From PALSA-270 sp963770915 (GTDB lineage Bacteria > Acidobacteriota > Terriglobia > Terriglobales > Acidobacteriaceae): DNA of 64,000 bases. Numbering within the stretch: the stretch's first letter is position 1; each line of letters starts with the position of its first letter. Below the pieces are notes generated by a model that saw nothing but the letters and a program-made list of their open reading frames with translations, searched no databases and was not told the DNA's origin. Both the position numbers and the translations under genes were made by a program. The stretch spans positions 1,364,001 to 1,428,000 of the forward strand of contig CAVYRG010000001.1 of assembly GCA_963770915.1 (NCBI GenBank), given 5' to 3'. Shown here piece after piece: positions 27,603 through 36,200 of this stretch.

Positions 27603-28406
27603 CTAGTGTCCGTCCTTCTTTGATCCGCCGTTGAGCGCCAGTTGGGACGCGAAATCACGAACCAGCGATTCGTCGGTGCTGGGGTCCACTTGAATCTGTT
27701 GTACCGCGAGCGAAACCGCCAGGTCTGCCGCGAAGACCTTCAATTCACGGCGCGCCGACTTTGCCGCGGTTGAGATCTCCACTTCCGCCGCCTCTACGAT
27801 TTTGCGGGCATCTTCTTCCGCGGCTTTTCGGATGCGGACCGCTTCGGCGGCGGCTTCGTTCTCGGCGGCAGTGCGAAGGTCGGTGATCTCTGCGTCTAAA
27901 TGCGAAAGGCGCGATTCAATCTCGGCCAGGCGGCGGTTCGCATCCTGGCTGGCGGCGCGGGCTTCTTCCATTGCCTTTTGAATTTGGCTGGTACGGGCAC
28001 GGAACACCCCGGGAAGATATTTCCTTGACAACCACACAATCGCGCCCACCACCACCGCGAAGTTCAGCAGCACGCTGAGCCAATAGGCGTGCTGCAGGCT
28101 TAGGCCGGTTATCTTGGCGACGAACTCAACCGAGGGAGACTTCTTGAATTTGTCGGTATCGTCCTCGCCGGCAGCTTCGCGGGATTCCTCTGCCAGCTGG
28201 CTGCCGGTATGCAAGCCATCAGGGTTCCTGTGGGTCTGCTTTGGTTGTGAGGCGGAGGAGGAATTCTCCTCCGCGCGGGCGGGCGTATCTGCCGCGAAGA
28301 CGGGGCTGAAAAGAAGCGCGCCGAAAAGAATGACGCCAGCGAAGACGGGAAACAAAAGGCGGCGGGCACGTGGGTGCCGGCGGCTGCCGCTTCGCGTTAA
28401 TGCCAT
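27603..28406 (-). CDS. atpF: ATP synthase F0 subunit b with N-terminal extension
   Basis: 267 residues, about 110 longer than E. coli AtpF. Residues 1-40 look like a secretory signal (RRLLFPVFAGVILFGALLFS, then VFAADTPA), followed by a 70-residue polar linker, then a membrane helix (HAYWLSVLLNFAVVVGAIVW) near residue 115 and a long helical dimerisation arm (EARAASQDANRRLAEIE). It would be the peripheral stalk subunit, with an extra leader that might be removed or span the membrane. Its ATG overlaps the b' stop by one base (TGATG), showing coupling. Confidence 0.9.
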   Translation of the reverse strand: MALTRSGSRRHPRARRLLFPVFAGVILFGALLFSPVFAADTPARAEENSSSASQPKQTHRNPDGLHTGSQLAEESREAAGEDDTDKFKKSPSVEFVAKITGLSLQHAYWLSVLLNFAVVVGAIVWLSRKYLPGVFRARTSQIQKAMEEARAASQDANRRLAEIESRLSHLDAEITDLRTAAENEAAAEAVRIRKAAEEDARKIVEAAEVEISTAAKSARRELKVFAADLAVSLAVQQIQVDPSTDESLVRDFASQLALNGGSKKDGH

Positions 28407-28861
28407 CAGCTCCCTCCTGTGGCGGGACGCAAGACCGAACGGATGATTTCCGCCGCCAGCATTCCGCCTTGTGCCTGCAAATTGGCCTGGACGGCCCGTT
28501 TGTCCTGCTCAATGCCGGCGCGAGCCTGCTCCACCTGCGCCTGAGCTTTGGCGCGGGCACCCGCTACGGCCGAGGCCCGCGCTTGCATGGCCTGCTGGCG
28601 GCTGGCCTCCTGGGCTTTGAAGACGGCCAAGCGAGCCTCGCGCAGGCGCTGCTCGTATTCAGTGGTGCGAGCCTCGGCGGCGCTGACGTCGGCGCGAGCT
28701 TTTTCCATGGCGCCCTCGGTGCGGCTACGCCGTTCGGCCAATGTATGCGTCAGAGGCCGGTGGAGCACCAGCGAATAAATCGCCACCAGCAGCACCATGA
28801 AGATGATGGTCGGCACGGACCCAAGCAGTAATCGGCCTAGTTGTAGCAGCGTCTCGTGCAT
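28406..28861 (-). CDS. atpF': ATP synthase F0 subunit b'
   Basis: 151 residues: a membrane helix (VPTIIFMVLLVAIYSLVLHR) at residues 16-35, then a long alanine/arginine-rich helix (EARTTEYEQRLREARLAVFK) that pairs with subunit b. Two different b chains (b and b') form the peripheral stalk, as in photosynthetic and acidobacterial enzymes. First gene of the operon here; atpB (a) and atpE (c) are absent from the window, so they must sit at another locus. Confidence 0.88.
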   Translation of the reverse strand: MHETLLQLGRLLLGSVPTIIFMVLLVAIYSLVLHRPLTHTLAERRSRTEGAMEKARADVSAAEARTTEYEQRLREARLAVFKAQEASRQQAMQARASAVAGARAKAQAQVEQARAGIEQDKRAVQANLQAQGGMLAAEIIRSVLRPATGGS

Positions 28862-29374
28862 TGTATGGATAGATTTCTAATGGCAAAGAGGGTCAAAAAA
28901 CCATTAAAGCTAGCATCTCTGCACAGGGGTGTCAACGTGCGGAAAAAGGTTCTGAGCGTAGGAAATATGCCTGCGCCGGTAGCTCAAATTCGGGACATTG
29001 GCGCAGCAGAAACCAGCAGCATAGCAGCTGCGTCGCGTAACGCGCGGTCTGGGTGAATCATTCGCGGCCAGCATCTTCCCGAGATCTCGGAGGACACTCC
29101 GCACCGTCGTGAATCCTGATGGCGGTCGTATGCCCAAAGAAAAAAGCCTGCTTCTTTCCGTGCGAGCGCACATACTCTCGGTCGTAGCGGGCTATCGGGA
29201 ATGGGCCAAGGCCGCTATCAAGCCTAGGCCTTTCAATGGCTTAGCTCGCCTACAGCAATCGCTATTTCTGTCGACAGCCGCAGCCACCGAAAGCGACGGA
29301 GCGGGCGACAGGGTTCACCCGACATCCGAACCGCGGGTTGAATTTTGCCACGATTAACAATTCTGAAAGAAATC
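28862..29374. other. intergenic region between divergent atp operon and cytochrome c gene
   Basis: 513 bases before the cytochrome c promoter. It should hold the atp operon promoter on the minus strand, but no convincing -35/-10 pair was identified. Short open frames here (for example 29109-29357) lack ribosome sites. GCCGGTAGCTCAA at 28978-28990 resembles a tRNA D-arm but no cloverleaf can be built around it. Confidence 0.4.
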
Positions 29375-29402
29375 TTGACTTCTGGGCAAACGGGTCTAGC
29401 AT
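29375..29402 (+). promoter_or_regulatory. sigma-70-like promoter of the cytochrome c gene
   Basis: TTGACT (29375-29380) and TAGCAT (29397-29402) with a 16-base spacer. Start of transcription would be near 29409, giving a 5' leader of about 143 bases before the ATG at 29552. Confidence 0.6.
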
Positions 29403-29410
29403 TGAGTTAT

Positions 29411-29547
29411 CACCTCCGATCCAATTCAGGATCGAATGGGCCGATAGCCAAGGAATGTCACCGCTTCTTGGTTGCCGGCCCATTTATTTTGCGGGCTAGA
29501 CATCGCGGCTGGGTTTGCCGCAGAATGTGAGCCGACGTTGAGGAGGG
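29411..29547 (+). promoter_or_regulatory. structured leader with anti-Shine-Dalgarno element upstream of cytochrome c
   Basis: The leader starts with CACCTCC (29411-29417), complementary in CCTCC to the gene's own AGGAGGG (29541-29547). Next is hairpin CGATCC-AATTCA-GGATCG (29417-29434), then a larger stem ATGGGCCG (29436-29443) with CGGCCCAT (29476-29483), containing inner stem CCAAG (29448-29452) with CTTGG (29467-29471). This could sequester the ribosome site in an alternative fold. It does not match a riboswitch class I know. Confidence 0.55.
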
Positions 29548-29551
29548 TTTC

Positions 29552-29866
29552 ATGCGTAACGCACTGATAGCATTTCTTGTGCTGCTAGGCGGGCTGATGT
29601 TGGCAGGGCCGACGATGGCGCAGGACGCAGCCGCCGTCTACAAGGGCAAATGCGTGGGCTGTCACGCCGCGGACGGAACCGGCTCGGCCATCGGCAAGAA
29701 AATGGGCACGCACGATTTCCATAGCCCGGAGGTGCAGAAGGAGTCCGACGCAGAACTAACCGCAGCCATCTCCAAGGGAAAGAACAAAATGCCCGGCTAC
29801 GAGAAGAGCCTGAAGCCGGATGAGATCAAGGCGCTGGCGGAGTATTGCCGGTCACTGGGGAAGTAG
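29552..29866 (+). CDS. small periplasmic c-type cytochrome
   Basis: 104 residues. Signal peptide MRNALIAFLVLLGGLMLAGP, cut near TMAQ. One haem site CVGCH near residue 35, and KMPGYEKSLKPDEIKALAEY supplying the axial methionine, as in class I cytochromes. It should carry electrons in the periplasm. Ribosome site AGGAGGG is excellent. Its leader is structured and its terminator follows at 29895-29922. Confidence 0.92.
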   Translation: MRNALIAFLVLLGGLMLAGPTMAQDAAAVYKGKCVGCHAADGTGSAIGKKMGTHDFHSPEVQKESDAELTAAISKGKNKMPGYEKSLKPDEIKALAEYCRSLGK

Positions 29867-29894
29867 GCCTGCAAAGGGCATAGCGACGACAGGC

Positions 29895-29922
29895 TAGCTC
29901 CGCTAACTCGATTGCGGAGCTA
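29895..29922. terminator. stem-loop terminator between cytochrome c and PIN genes
   Basis: Perfect 9-bp stem TAGCTCCGC / GCGGAGCTA around a 10-base loop. The genes on both sides converge here, so it can stop both transcripts. The T run is poor on either strand. Confidence 0.6.
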
Positions 29923-29927
29923 CCAAA

Positions 29928-30383
29928 TCAATTCGCCGCACACGGGTTCAGAATCGGAAGGAGCTCGGAAAGAGCCGCCTCCAGTAATTTCTCATCTGAA
30001 CAGACGAAGGTCGGTCCTTCTGCGCCTGCGGCGGTCCTTAGTTCCAGACAACCTGCTAGCTGAATCGCGTCGTATGCCCGAAGAGCATACCGGTCTATCA
30101 TTTCCAAAGCGCCGTCCAAGACCGCATCCGTTAGGGCTTGGCGAAGAAATCTGGTTTCCAAATGTTGTTGGAAACGATCAAGAAGCAAACCAGCCGCATT
30201 CTGGGCAATATCTCCCGCCCGCTCGCGCCGTCTTATCGCGGAACGGAACTCGACTTGAGACACTGAGAGCACAGCAAAGCGATTCTCCACCACGTTACTC
30301 GCAATATGGAGCAGCCGATCAGTGCCTGGCTCCAGCACGTACAACTTCACGAGTGCGCTTGTTTCCAGATAGTACAGAGCCAA
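29928..30383 (-). CDS. PIN-domain (VapC-like) ribonuclease, candidate toxin
   Basis: 151 residues. YYLETSALVKLY at the start is the first PIN strand, but the usual first catalytic Asp is Glu; later acidic residues are present: VSQVEFRSAI (Glu), LRAYDAIQLAG (Asp) and FVCSDEKLLEA (Asp). This is the usual four-acid site, with one conservative change. Its TTG start follows the stop of the next upstream gene by two bases, with GAGAGG as ribosome site, so they are one operon. PIN toxins cleave tRNA, rRNA or mRNA. An exported role is unlikely (no signal peptide). Confidence 0.8.
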   Translation of the reverse strand: MALYYLETSALVKLYVLEPGTDRLLHIASNVVENRFAVLSVSQVEFRSAIRRRERAGDIAQNAAGLLLDRFQQHLETRFLRQALTDAVLDGALEMIDRYALRAYDAIQLAGCLELRTAAGAEGPTFVCSDEKLLEAALSELLPILNPCAAN

Positions 30384-30385
30384 TA

Positions 30386-31033
30386 TCAGCGCCTCTCGCG
30401 TATTACGGTCGCGGACAGATTCTCGCCACGAATTTCAACCGGATGGAAATCGGGCACGTTATCTTCGTTGTTTCCCAGCATTGTTCTCACCTCAGGCATG
30501 AGCCGGTTGAGCCGGATGGCGGTGACCGGAAACTGAGGAGCTTTCGGATTATGCACCTTGCTCGTCAAGATCAACCTTTTATCCAGCGCGTTACGCAACA
30601 CATTCTGCCTCGTCGCATCCGAGCTCGTCCAGGAAAGGCCCGTTGATGGGAGAGCTGCGTCACGAAACCACTTCAAGGACACAAATTCGTAGCCTCGCCG
30701 AGACTCGGCGCGATCAAGAGCTCGAATCAGGTCTGCTAGAGGATCGGCAGCTACAGCAACGTTCTCCCGTGGGGATCTGGCCGAAGGGGCAACTGCGGAT
30801 TCCTTTACTGGTTGCGAAGGGAGCTTGGCTTCCACAGCGGGCTCAAACGAAATACGAATTGAATCCCCATCAGGATGCCAGTTTTTCTCGAAGGCTGCTG
30901 ACCTTCTCTTGTCCTTTTTTTCGCCGTGAAAACGGACACAATGTCTGTAGCCCGCTGGGAGAAGATCCAGATCTTTCAGGGCTTCGTAGACCTTCTGCTC
31001 AAACTGCGATTCCACCTGCTCAATAGTTCTCAT
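30386..31033 (-). CDS. unknown protein with probable winged-helix C-terminus, partner of the PIN protein
   Basis: 215 residues, ends two bases before the PIN gene. The N-terminal 70 residues (VESQFEQKVYEALKDLDLL) are helical, followed by a basic loop and a low-complexity linker (KESAVAPSARSPRE). The C-terminal 110 residues (YEFVSLKWFRDAAL, DATRQNVLRNALDKRLI, PVTAIRLNRLMPEV) read like a winged helix: helices, then beta hairpin. I do not recognise a family. The order small DNA-binding-type gene then PIN gene, plus the palindrome just upstream, fits an antitoxin-toxin pair, but it is much longer than known VapB antitoxins (about 80 residues). Confidence 0.65.
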   Translation of the reverse strand: MRTIEQVESQFEQKVYEALKDLDLLPAGYRHCVRFHGEKKDKRRSAAFEKNWHPDGDSIRISFEPAVEAKLPSQPVKESAVAPSARSPRENVAVAADPLADLIRALDRAESRRGYEFVSLKWFRDAALPSTGLSWTSSDATRQNVLRNALDKRLILTSKVHNPKAPQFPVTAIRLNRLMPEVRTMLGNNEDNVPDFHPVEIRGENLSATVIRERR

Positions 31034-31064
31034 TTAAACCATCCTTCTACAGTTAGATATTTTA

Positions 31065-31094
31065 GATAAACGGCCATCCGGTGCGGCCGTTATC
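31065..31094. promoter_or_regulatory. large inverted repeat: operator and/or hflX terminator
   Basis: GATAAACGGCC (31065-31075) and GGCCGTTATC (31085-31094) form a near-perfect palindrome around ATCCGGTGC, and the AT-rich flanks extend it imperfectly to about 20 bp per arm (31055-31105). It lies 32 bases upstream of the PIN-operon start, in an AT-rich spacer, so it could be an operator bound by the 215-residue protein. It is also downstream of hflX, and could act as its terminator. Confidence 0.6.
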
Positions 31095-31146
31095 TATAGA
31101 TATTAATAGCAACTGAATGAAATGTCAAGCAGAAAAATATTGTGAC

Positions 31147-32577
31147 TTACTCCACGACCCATTCTTTCACTCTGCGCACCACCGACTGCGGCGCTTCAAG
31201 CTCGAGTTCCACGAATCCATCGGCATAGCTGCGGGAATGAATGCGCGAGCGCGCTTCGAGCAGCGAGAGCAGCTTGCCTTCCTGCTGCGGAATGCGCAGA
31301 TTAACTCGTTGCACCAAATCCTCGGTTAACAACTGATCGATGCGCTCGAGCAAGGCGGTTATGCCCATGCCTTTGGCGGCTGAGACATGCACGCGGGTGG
31401 CGTCGTCGCGGAGGCTGTCGCGTTGCGTCGGCGGAATGAGGTCCATTTTGTTCAGCACATGCAGGCGGGGCTTGGCGTCTGCCTCCAATTCCTTCAGCAC
31501 GCGCTCGACTTGCGCATCCTGCTCGGCCGACAGCGGGCTGCTGGCGTCGGAGACATGCAGAATCAAGCTGGCGCGCTGCACTTCTTCCAACGTGGCGCGA
31601 AAGGCCGAGACCAAGGTGTGCGGCAAGTTGCGGATGAATCCGACGGTATCGGAAAGCAGAACTTTCCTGCGGGACGGCAGCAGGAGCGATCGAATGGTCG
31701 GATCGAGAGTGGCGAACATCTTGGGCGACTCCAGAACCTCGGCCTGAGTGAGCGCGTTGAATAGAGTGGACTTGCCGGCATTGGTGTAGCCAACCAGGGC
31801 TACGGTCGCCACCGGCACGGACTCGCGGCGCTGGCGCTGTTGGGCGCGGATGCGGCGCACATTTTCCAGCTGCTGCTTGACGTGGCGGATGCGCCGGTAA
31901 ATCTTGCGGCGATCGGTTTCGAGCTGAGTTTCGCCGGGGCCGCGGGTGCCGATGCCGCCGCCGAGTTGTGACATTTCCACGCCCCGGCCGGCGAGGCGAG
32001 GCAGCATGTATTCGAGCTGCGCCAGTTCCACCTGCAACTGGCCCTCACGGGTGCGGGCGTGGCGGGCGAAAATGTCGAGAATAAGCTGGGTGCGGTCGAT
32101 GACGCGCGCGTTCACGACCTTCTCGATGTTGCGCTGCTGCGACGCCGTGAGATCGTGATCGAACAGCAGGAGATCCGCGGACACGGAAGCCGCTGCGCCG
32201 GAAATTTCTTCCAGCTTTCCCCGGCCGATGAGGGTAGCGGGATCGGGGCGGTCGCGACGCTGCAGAAATTCGCCGGCCACTTCAGCGCCGGCGCTCTCTG
32301 CGAGTGACCGTAACTCATCGAGCGATTCTTGGGCGGTGAATTCGGGAATGCTGGGGGCTTTAGAGACTGCCGGGCTCGCAGCATTATCGCGAGCCGCCCG
32401 GGCGCCGGAACTAAGCGAACTCTTCTTGTTTGCGGTAACGCTCGACCGCGCTCGAGCGCGCGAATCAAGGCCAACTAAAAACGCGCGCTCCCTTTGGGTG
32501 CGTTGGGCCACACTTGCAGGGCGGCGGGCGGCGTCCTTGGTCATCGCGCGGGCGACCGTGAAATCTGAACTGGGCAA
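31147..32577 (-). CDS. hflX: GTPase HflX
   Basis: 476 residues. The HflX N-terminal domain shows GRGKLEEI-type (PATLIGRGKLEEISGAAA) and GTRGPGETQLETDRRKIYRR, with the G domain following: VALVGYTNAGKSTLFNAL (G1) near residue 260, LSDTVGFIRNLP (G3, DTxG) near 308 and LHVLNKMD (G4, NKxD) near 375. HflX splits stalled 70S ribosomes under stress. It follows hfq with 12 bases between, as in the well-known hfq-hflX pair. The TTG at 32577 was kept as start; an ATG at 32544 is an alternative. Confidence 0.95.
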   Translation of the reverse strand: MPSSDFTVARAMTKDAARRPASVAQRTQRERAFLVGLDSRARARSSVTANKKSSLSSGARAARDNAASPAVSKAPSIPEFTAQESLDELRSLAESAGAEVAGEFLQRRDRPDPATLIGRGKLEEISGAAASVSADLLLFDHDLTASQQRNIEKVVNARVIDRTQLILDIFARHARTREGQLQVELAQLEYMLPRLAGRGVEMSQLGGGIGTRGPGETQLETDRRKIYRRIRHVKQQLENVRRIRAQQRQRRESVPVATVALVGYTNAGKSTLFNALTQAEVLESPKMFATLDPTIRSLLLPSRRKVLLSDTVGFIRNLPHTLVSAFRATLEEVQRASLILHVSDASSPLSAEQDAQVERVLKELEADAKPRLHVLNKMDLIPPTQRDSLRDDATRVHVSAAKGMGITALLERIDQLLTEDLVQRVNLRIPQQEGKLLSLLEARSRIHSRSYADGFVELELEAPQSVVRRVKEWVVE

Positions 32578-32589
32578 ATCCGAGTTCGC

Positions 32590-32886
32590 CTATCCTTCTG
32601 TGCCAGAAGCCGGAGGCTCGGAGGCTGGCGGTGGCGCGGCCGCCACGGGCCCCGGCCGGTCCGCGGAGGAGTGAGACCCTCTTCCCATGGCCAAGGTTGA
32701 GATGGCGTGCTTGAAGATGAGTTGTTCCTGGTTGCTGGTTTCCAGCACCACAGAGTACTTGTCAAAGGAACGAATACGGCCCGTTAGCTTGACTCCGCTG
32801 AGCAAGTAAATCGTGATATTCAACCGCTCTTTGCGGGCCGTGTTGAGAAAGGAATCCTGAATATTCTGCGCCGGCTTGTTTTCCAT
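32590..32886 (-). CDS. hfq: RNA chaperone Hfq
   Basis: 98 residues from ATG 32886 (AAGGAGA seven bases upstream). NIQDSFLNTARKERLNITIY is the N-terminal helix and Sm1 start, and LIFKHAISTL is the Sm2 motif (usual YKHA; here FKHA). A Pro/Ala-rich tail of about 25 residues follows the Sm core. Forms a hexamer that pairs small RNAs with messages. The open frame continues upstream, but family length and ribosome site support 32886. Confidence 0.95.
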   Translation of the reverse strand: MENKPAQNIQDSFLNTARKERLNITIYLLSGVKLTGRIRSFDKYSVVLETSNQEQLIFKHAISTLAMGRGSHSSADRPGPVAAAPPPASEPPASGTEG

Positions 32887-33203
32887 CGCCGATCTCCTTG
32901 ACTTACTGAACCGCTGGGTTAGAACCGCTAGCCGCCCTCCGCTGCTCGCGCAAACCAATCCCGAAACATCGCCCCAAGGCCAAGCTCTGTGCGTTTCCGG
33001 CATTTTGCCGGCGGGAACGGCGATGCTGCTTTACTTGTACGATACGGCGTTGTGCGCCAAGTTTCAACTGCGCAGGAAGCGCCCGTGAGCAAGCGGTTGC
33101 CGGCAAAGGGATGCAAGGGAAACTCGGTCAAGCGTCCCATGAAACCTCAAACCACAGAGGGCACAGGAAAGCACGGGGAACACTGTCCCCAATCAGAGTT
33201 TCC
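32887..33203. other. intergenic region upstream of hfq
   Basis: 317 bases between the receptor gene stop and hfq, holding the hfq promoter region and the second copy of the ACCACAGAGG repeat near 33151. Several short open frames here are not supported by ribosome sites. Confidence 0.4.
33151..33180. repeat. dispersed intergenic repeat, copy 2
   Basis: ACCACAGAGGGCACAGGAAA plus flanking bases matches 17512-17542. Located just past the stop of the Oar-like receptor gene. Confidence 0.7.
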
Positions 33204-36200
33204 TTAGAAGCTCAGCTTCATCGCCACCTGGATTTGGCGGGCAGAGGTAGTTCCATCAGGCTGCGTAGCGGTCGAGGTAATCACGCCGAAGTCCGGCGCC
33301 CCCAACTGATTTCCGGGCGTGTTGAAGTGAGGATGATTGAACAGGTTGTAGCTTTCGAAGCGCGCTTCCAGTTGTACTCTTTCGGTGAACTTGACCGTCT
33401 TGGCCAGGGCCAGATCGAAGTTGACATAGCCTGGCCCGTAGAACTGGTTGCGGCGGATATTGCTGGGACCGCCGAAAGGCGGCTCGCCGAAAGCGCCGGG
33501 GCTGGTGAAGTAAGCTTTGCCGAAGCCCGGCGAAAATCCCGAGGGGGCATAGGGATCGCCCAAAAGCTCGGCCCAAGCTGCAATCCCCGTCCTTTGGCTA
33601 TCGGTATTGCTGACTACCTCAAAAGGATGTCCGGTTTCCACCGTGGTGATACCGGAAAGTTGAAAGGCTTCGAATACCCTGCCGATCAGACCGTGGTTGA
33701 GGTAGTTCTGGTTTCGTCCGATGGGCAAGTGCCAAAGATAACTGATCGCGGCGATCTGGCGAATGTCGTTGTCGGAGTTCCCCCAGTCCTGCCTTAGATT
33801 GCGCGAATTGCGGGGATAGGTGTGATTACCCATGCCCGGCACCAGAGGATCACTGGAGTCGTCGAGCGCGTGCGACCAGGTGTATGAGCCGTGGAACTGC
33901 AGGCCATGGCGGAAGGCGTGAGTAAGGCTGAACTGCAGGCCGTTATAGGAAGAGCGGCCGACCGAGCGGAAGTAATCGAGCTGGGTGAGAGCGTTGTGCG
34001 CGACCGCGTTGAAGGGAAGAACGCCGAAGTCAGCGCCGTCGTAGAGATTGCCGCCGCTAACTTGATCAGGCGTGCAGACGAAGGCGTTGTTGGGATCACT
34101 GCAGTACGTGACCAACTGCGCCACCAAGGAGGGATCGGGCGGATTGCCGTCCACGTCGCGGTAGATCTGGGTGCCGTGTGAACCCACGTAGTTGAGATCG
34201 ATAATCACATTGCCCGGCAGCTCATGCTGGATGCCGAAATTCCAGTTGATGCTGGCCGTGGGCTTCAGGTGCGGGTCAATAATCGTCGGCGCGAGCAGGC
34301 TGCCGTCGGGCACGTTCGCCGAGGGAGTAGTGTCGCCGGGCACCGCCGGGAAGACATCCACGAATTGCGGCATGCCATTGTAGGTAGTGTTGTCGTTCGC
34401 GGAGAGCGCGTTATTCAAAGTGTCGAAGGGGAACTGGTGGTAGTCCTCTTCGAAAGGCGGGCTGCCGCGGGCGTTTTCCACCAGGTTGCCGAAGACGCGA
34501 TCGTGAAACATGCCGATGCCGCCGCGAATGGCGGTCTTTCCATTCTTCCAGGGATCAAAGGCGAAGCCGAAGCGCGGTTCAAACTCGGTGGGATCGCTGT
34601 GATAGATCTGGTTGCCGGTGCCCGGCCCCACCAGCGAGAAGACCACGGGGAAGGAAGCGGGATCAGTCAATAAATTAGAGAAGTTTCCGTTCTGCTCGTA
34701 GGGCACGCCGTCGTACTGATAGCGCAGGCCGAAAGTCAGAGTCAAGTTGGTCAGCACGCGCCAGGTGTCCTGCGCGTAGCCGTCATACTCGTGCGCCCGG
34801 AAGAATTTGTTGTCGGTCGGCTGGCGCATGCCGGCTTTATTGAAGTACTCCGAGTTCAGGTCTTCCACCACCAAGCCATAGTAGGCGGCCGCGGCATCGT
34901 CAAGCGCGGTGGTGTCGCCGGAGATGGTCACCGGGCTGTAGAAGGTGGTGAAGAAGCGGAATGAGGGATCGAGATAAAGCTGGCGGCGCGAGGCGACGTT
35001 ATTGGGCCCGCTTTCGCCCACATTGCGGAAATCGAATCCAAACCTGAAAGTGTGATTGCCGTGCACCCAGCTGATGCCGTCGCCATAGCTGGCGGTGCCG
35101 GTCTTGCGGAACTGGTTGTCGTAACCGCCAGCGCAACCAAAGCTGGAAAATGGAAACATGTTGTAATCGCGGCCGTTGCCGAAGCGGTCGAGATTTCCGT
35201 CCGCCTGGCTGAAGCTATCGAGCACGCTGAGGCCGTTGCAGCTGAAGTTGCCGTAGATGCGGTTCCAGCCGAAGTTCAGGCTGTTGACCAGCGTGGGGCG
35301 CAGCGTGGAAGTCAGATTTGCGCTCAGGTTCTGCTCGATGGCCTTCCCTGCAGTCGAACCCAGCCCTCCGGGAAGCGCGTCATCGTGGAAGGGATCAGGA
35401 TCGGTGCTGTGATCGTAGCCGTAGCGCAGGCTGAGCGTGTGCCGGTCGCTGATGTGGTGGTCGATTTTCAGCGTAGTGTCATAGCTGTTCTGGCGCGAAA
35501 CCGTCGGGAAGAAGAGCGTGCCGCTGAAACCGTCGCCGTTGGAAACCGTGGGTCCCGGATACAGAGAGAGGATCTTCTGCATGGTGGGGTCGGCCGGGAG
35601 GTTGTTACGGTTCTGGCCCTGCGTATTGGCCTGTGTGAGGTCGACTGGCACCTGGTTCCCGTTGGGATCGACGTAGGTAAAGACTCCGCTCTGGAAGGCT
35701 TGCGTCGGCACAGTGGCCACGCTGGTGAGGGCGGTGTTGAAGCGATCAAATTCCTGGTTGAAAAAGAAGAAGGTCTTGTCGGGGCGAATCGGACCGCCGA
35801 TGGAGTAACCGAACTGGTTGCGCTCGTAGGGGTTCATGGGCCCCTGGTCGGCGGGGTTGAACCAGTCGCGCGCGCCGCCGAAGCCATTCCAGCGGCCAAA
35901 TTCATAGACATCGCCGTGGAAGTCGTTGGTGCCGCTCTTGGTTACCACGTCGACGATGGCGCCGGTGTTGCGCCCGAACTCGGCATTGAAGTTGTTGGTA
36001 ATGACGCGGAATTCCTGGGCGGAATCAGGGTTGGCATTGACCACGCCGCCCATGCGGCCGGGAACGGTGGTGTCGTTATTGTCGACGCCATCGAGCAGGA
36101 AGTTGTTGTTGCGTTCGCGCGCCCCGTTGACGGTCATCCCCCCGATCGCGTTGGTTTGCGAGGCGCCGGGCGAAAGCAGCGCCAGCCTGTAGGGATTGCG

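Noticed and set aside
28978..29050. tRNA-like segment GCCGGTAGCTCAA
   Set aside because: Only a D-arm-like sequence; no anticodon or T-arm can be paired.
29109..29357. 82-residue open frame in the atp/cytochrome spacer
   Set aside because: No ribosome site and no family features.
29381..29483. c-di-GMP (GEMM) riboswitch upstream of the cytochrome
   Set aside because: GGGCAAAC resembles its start, but the following conserved blocks are missing.
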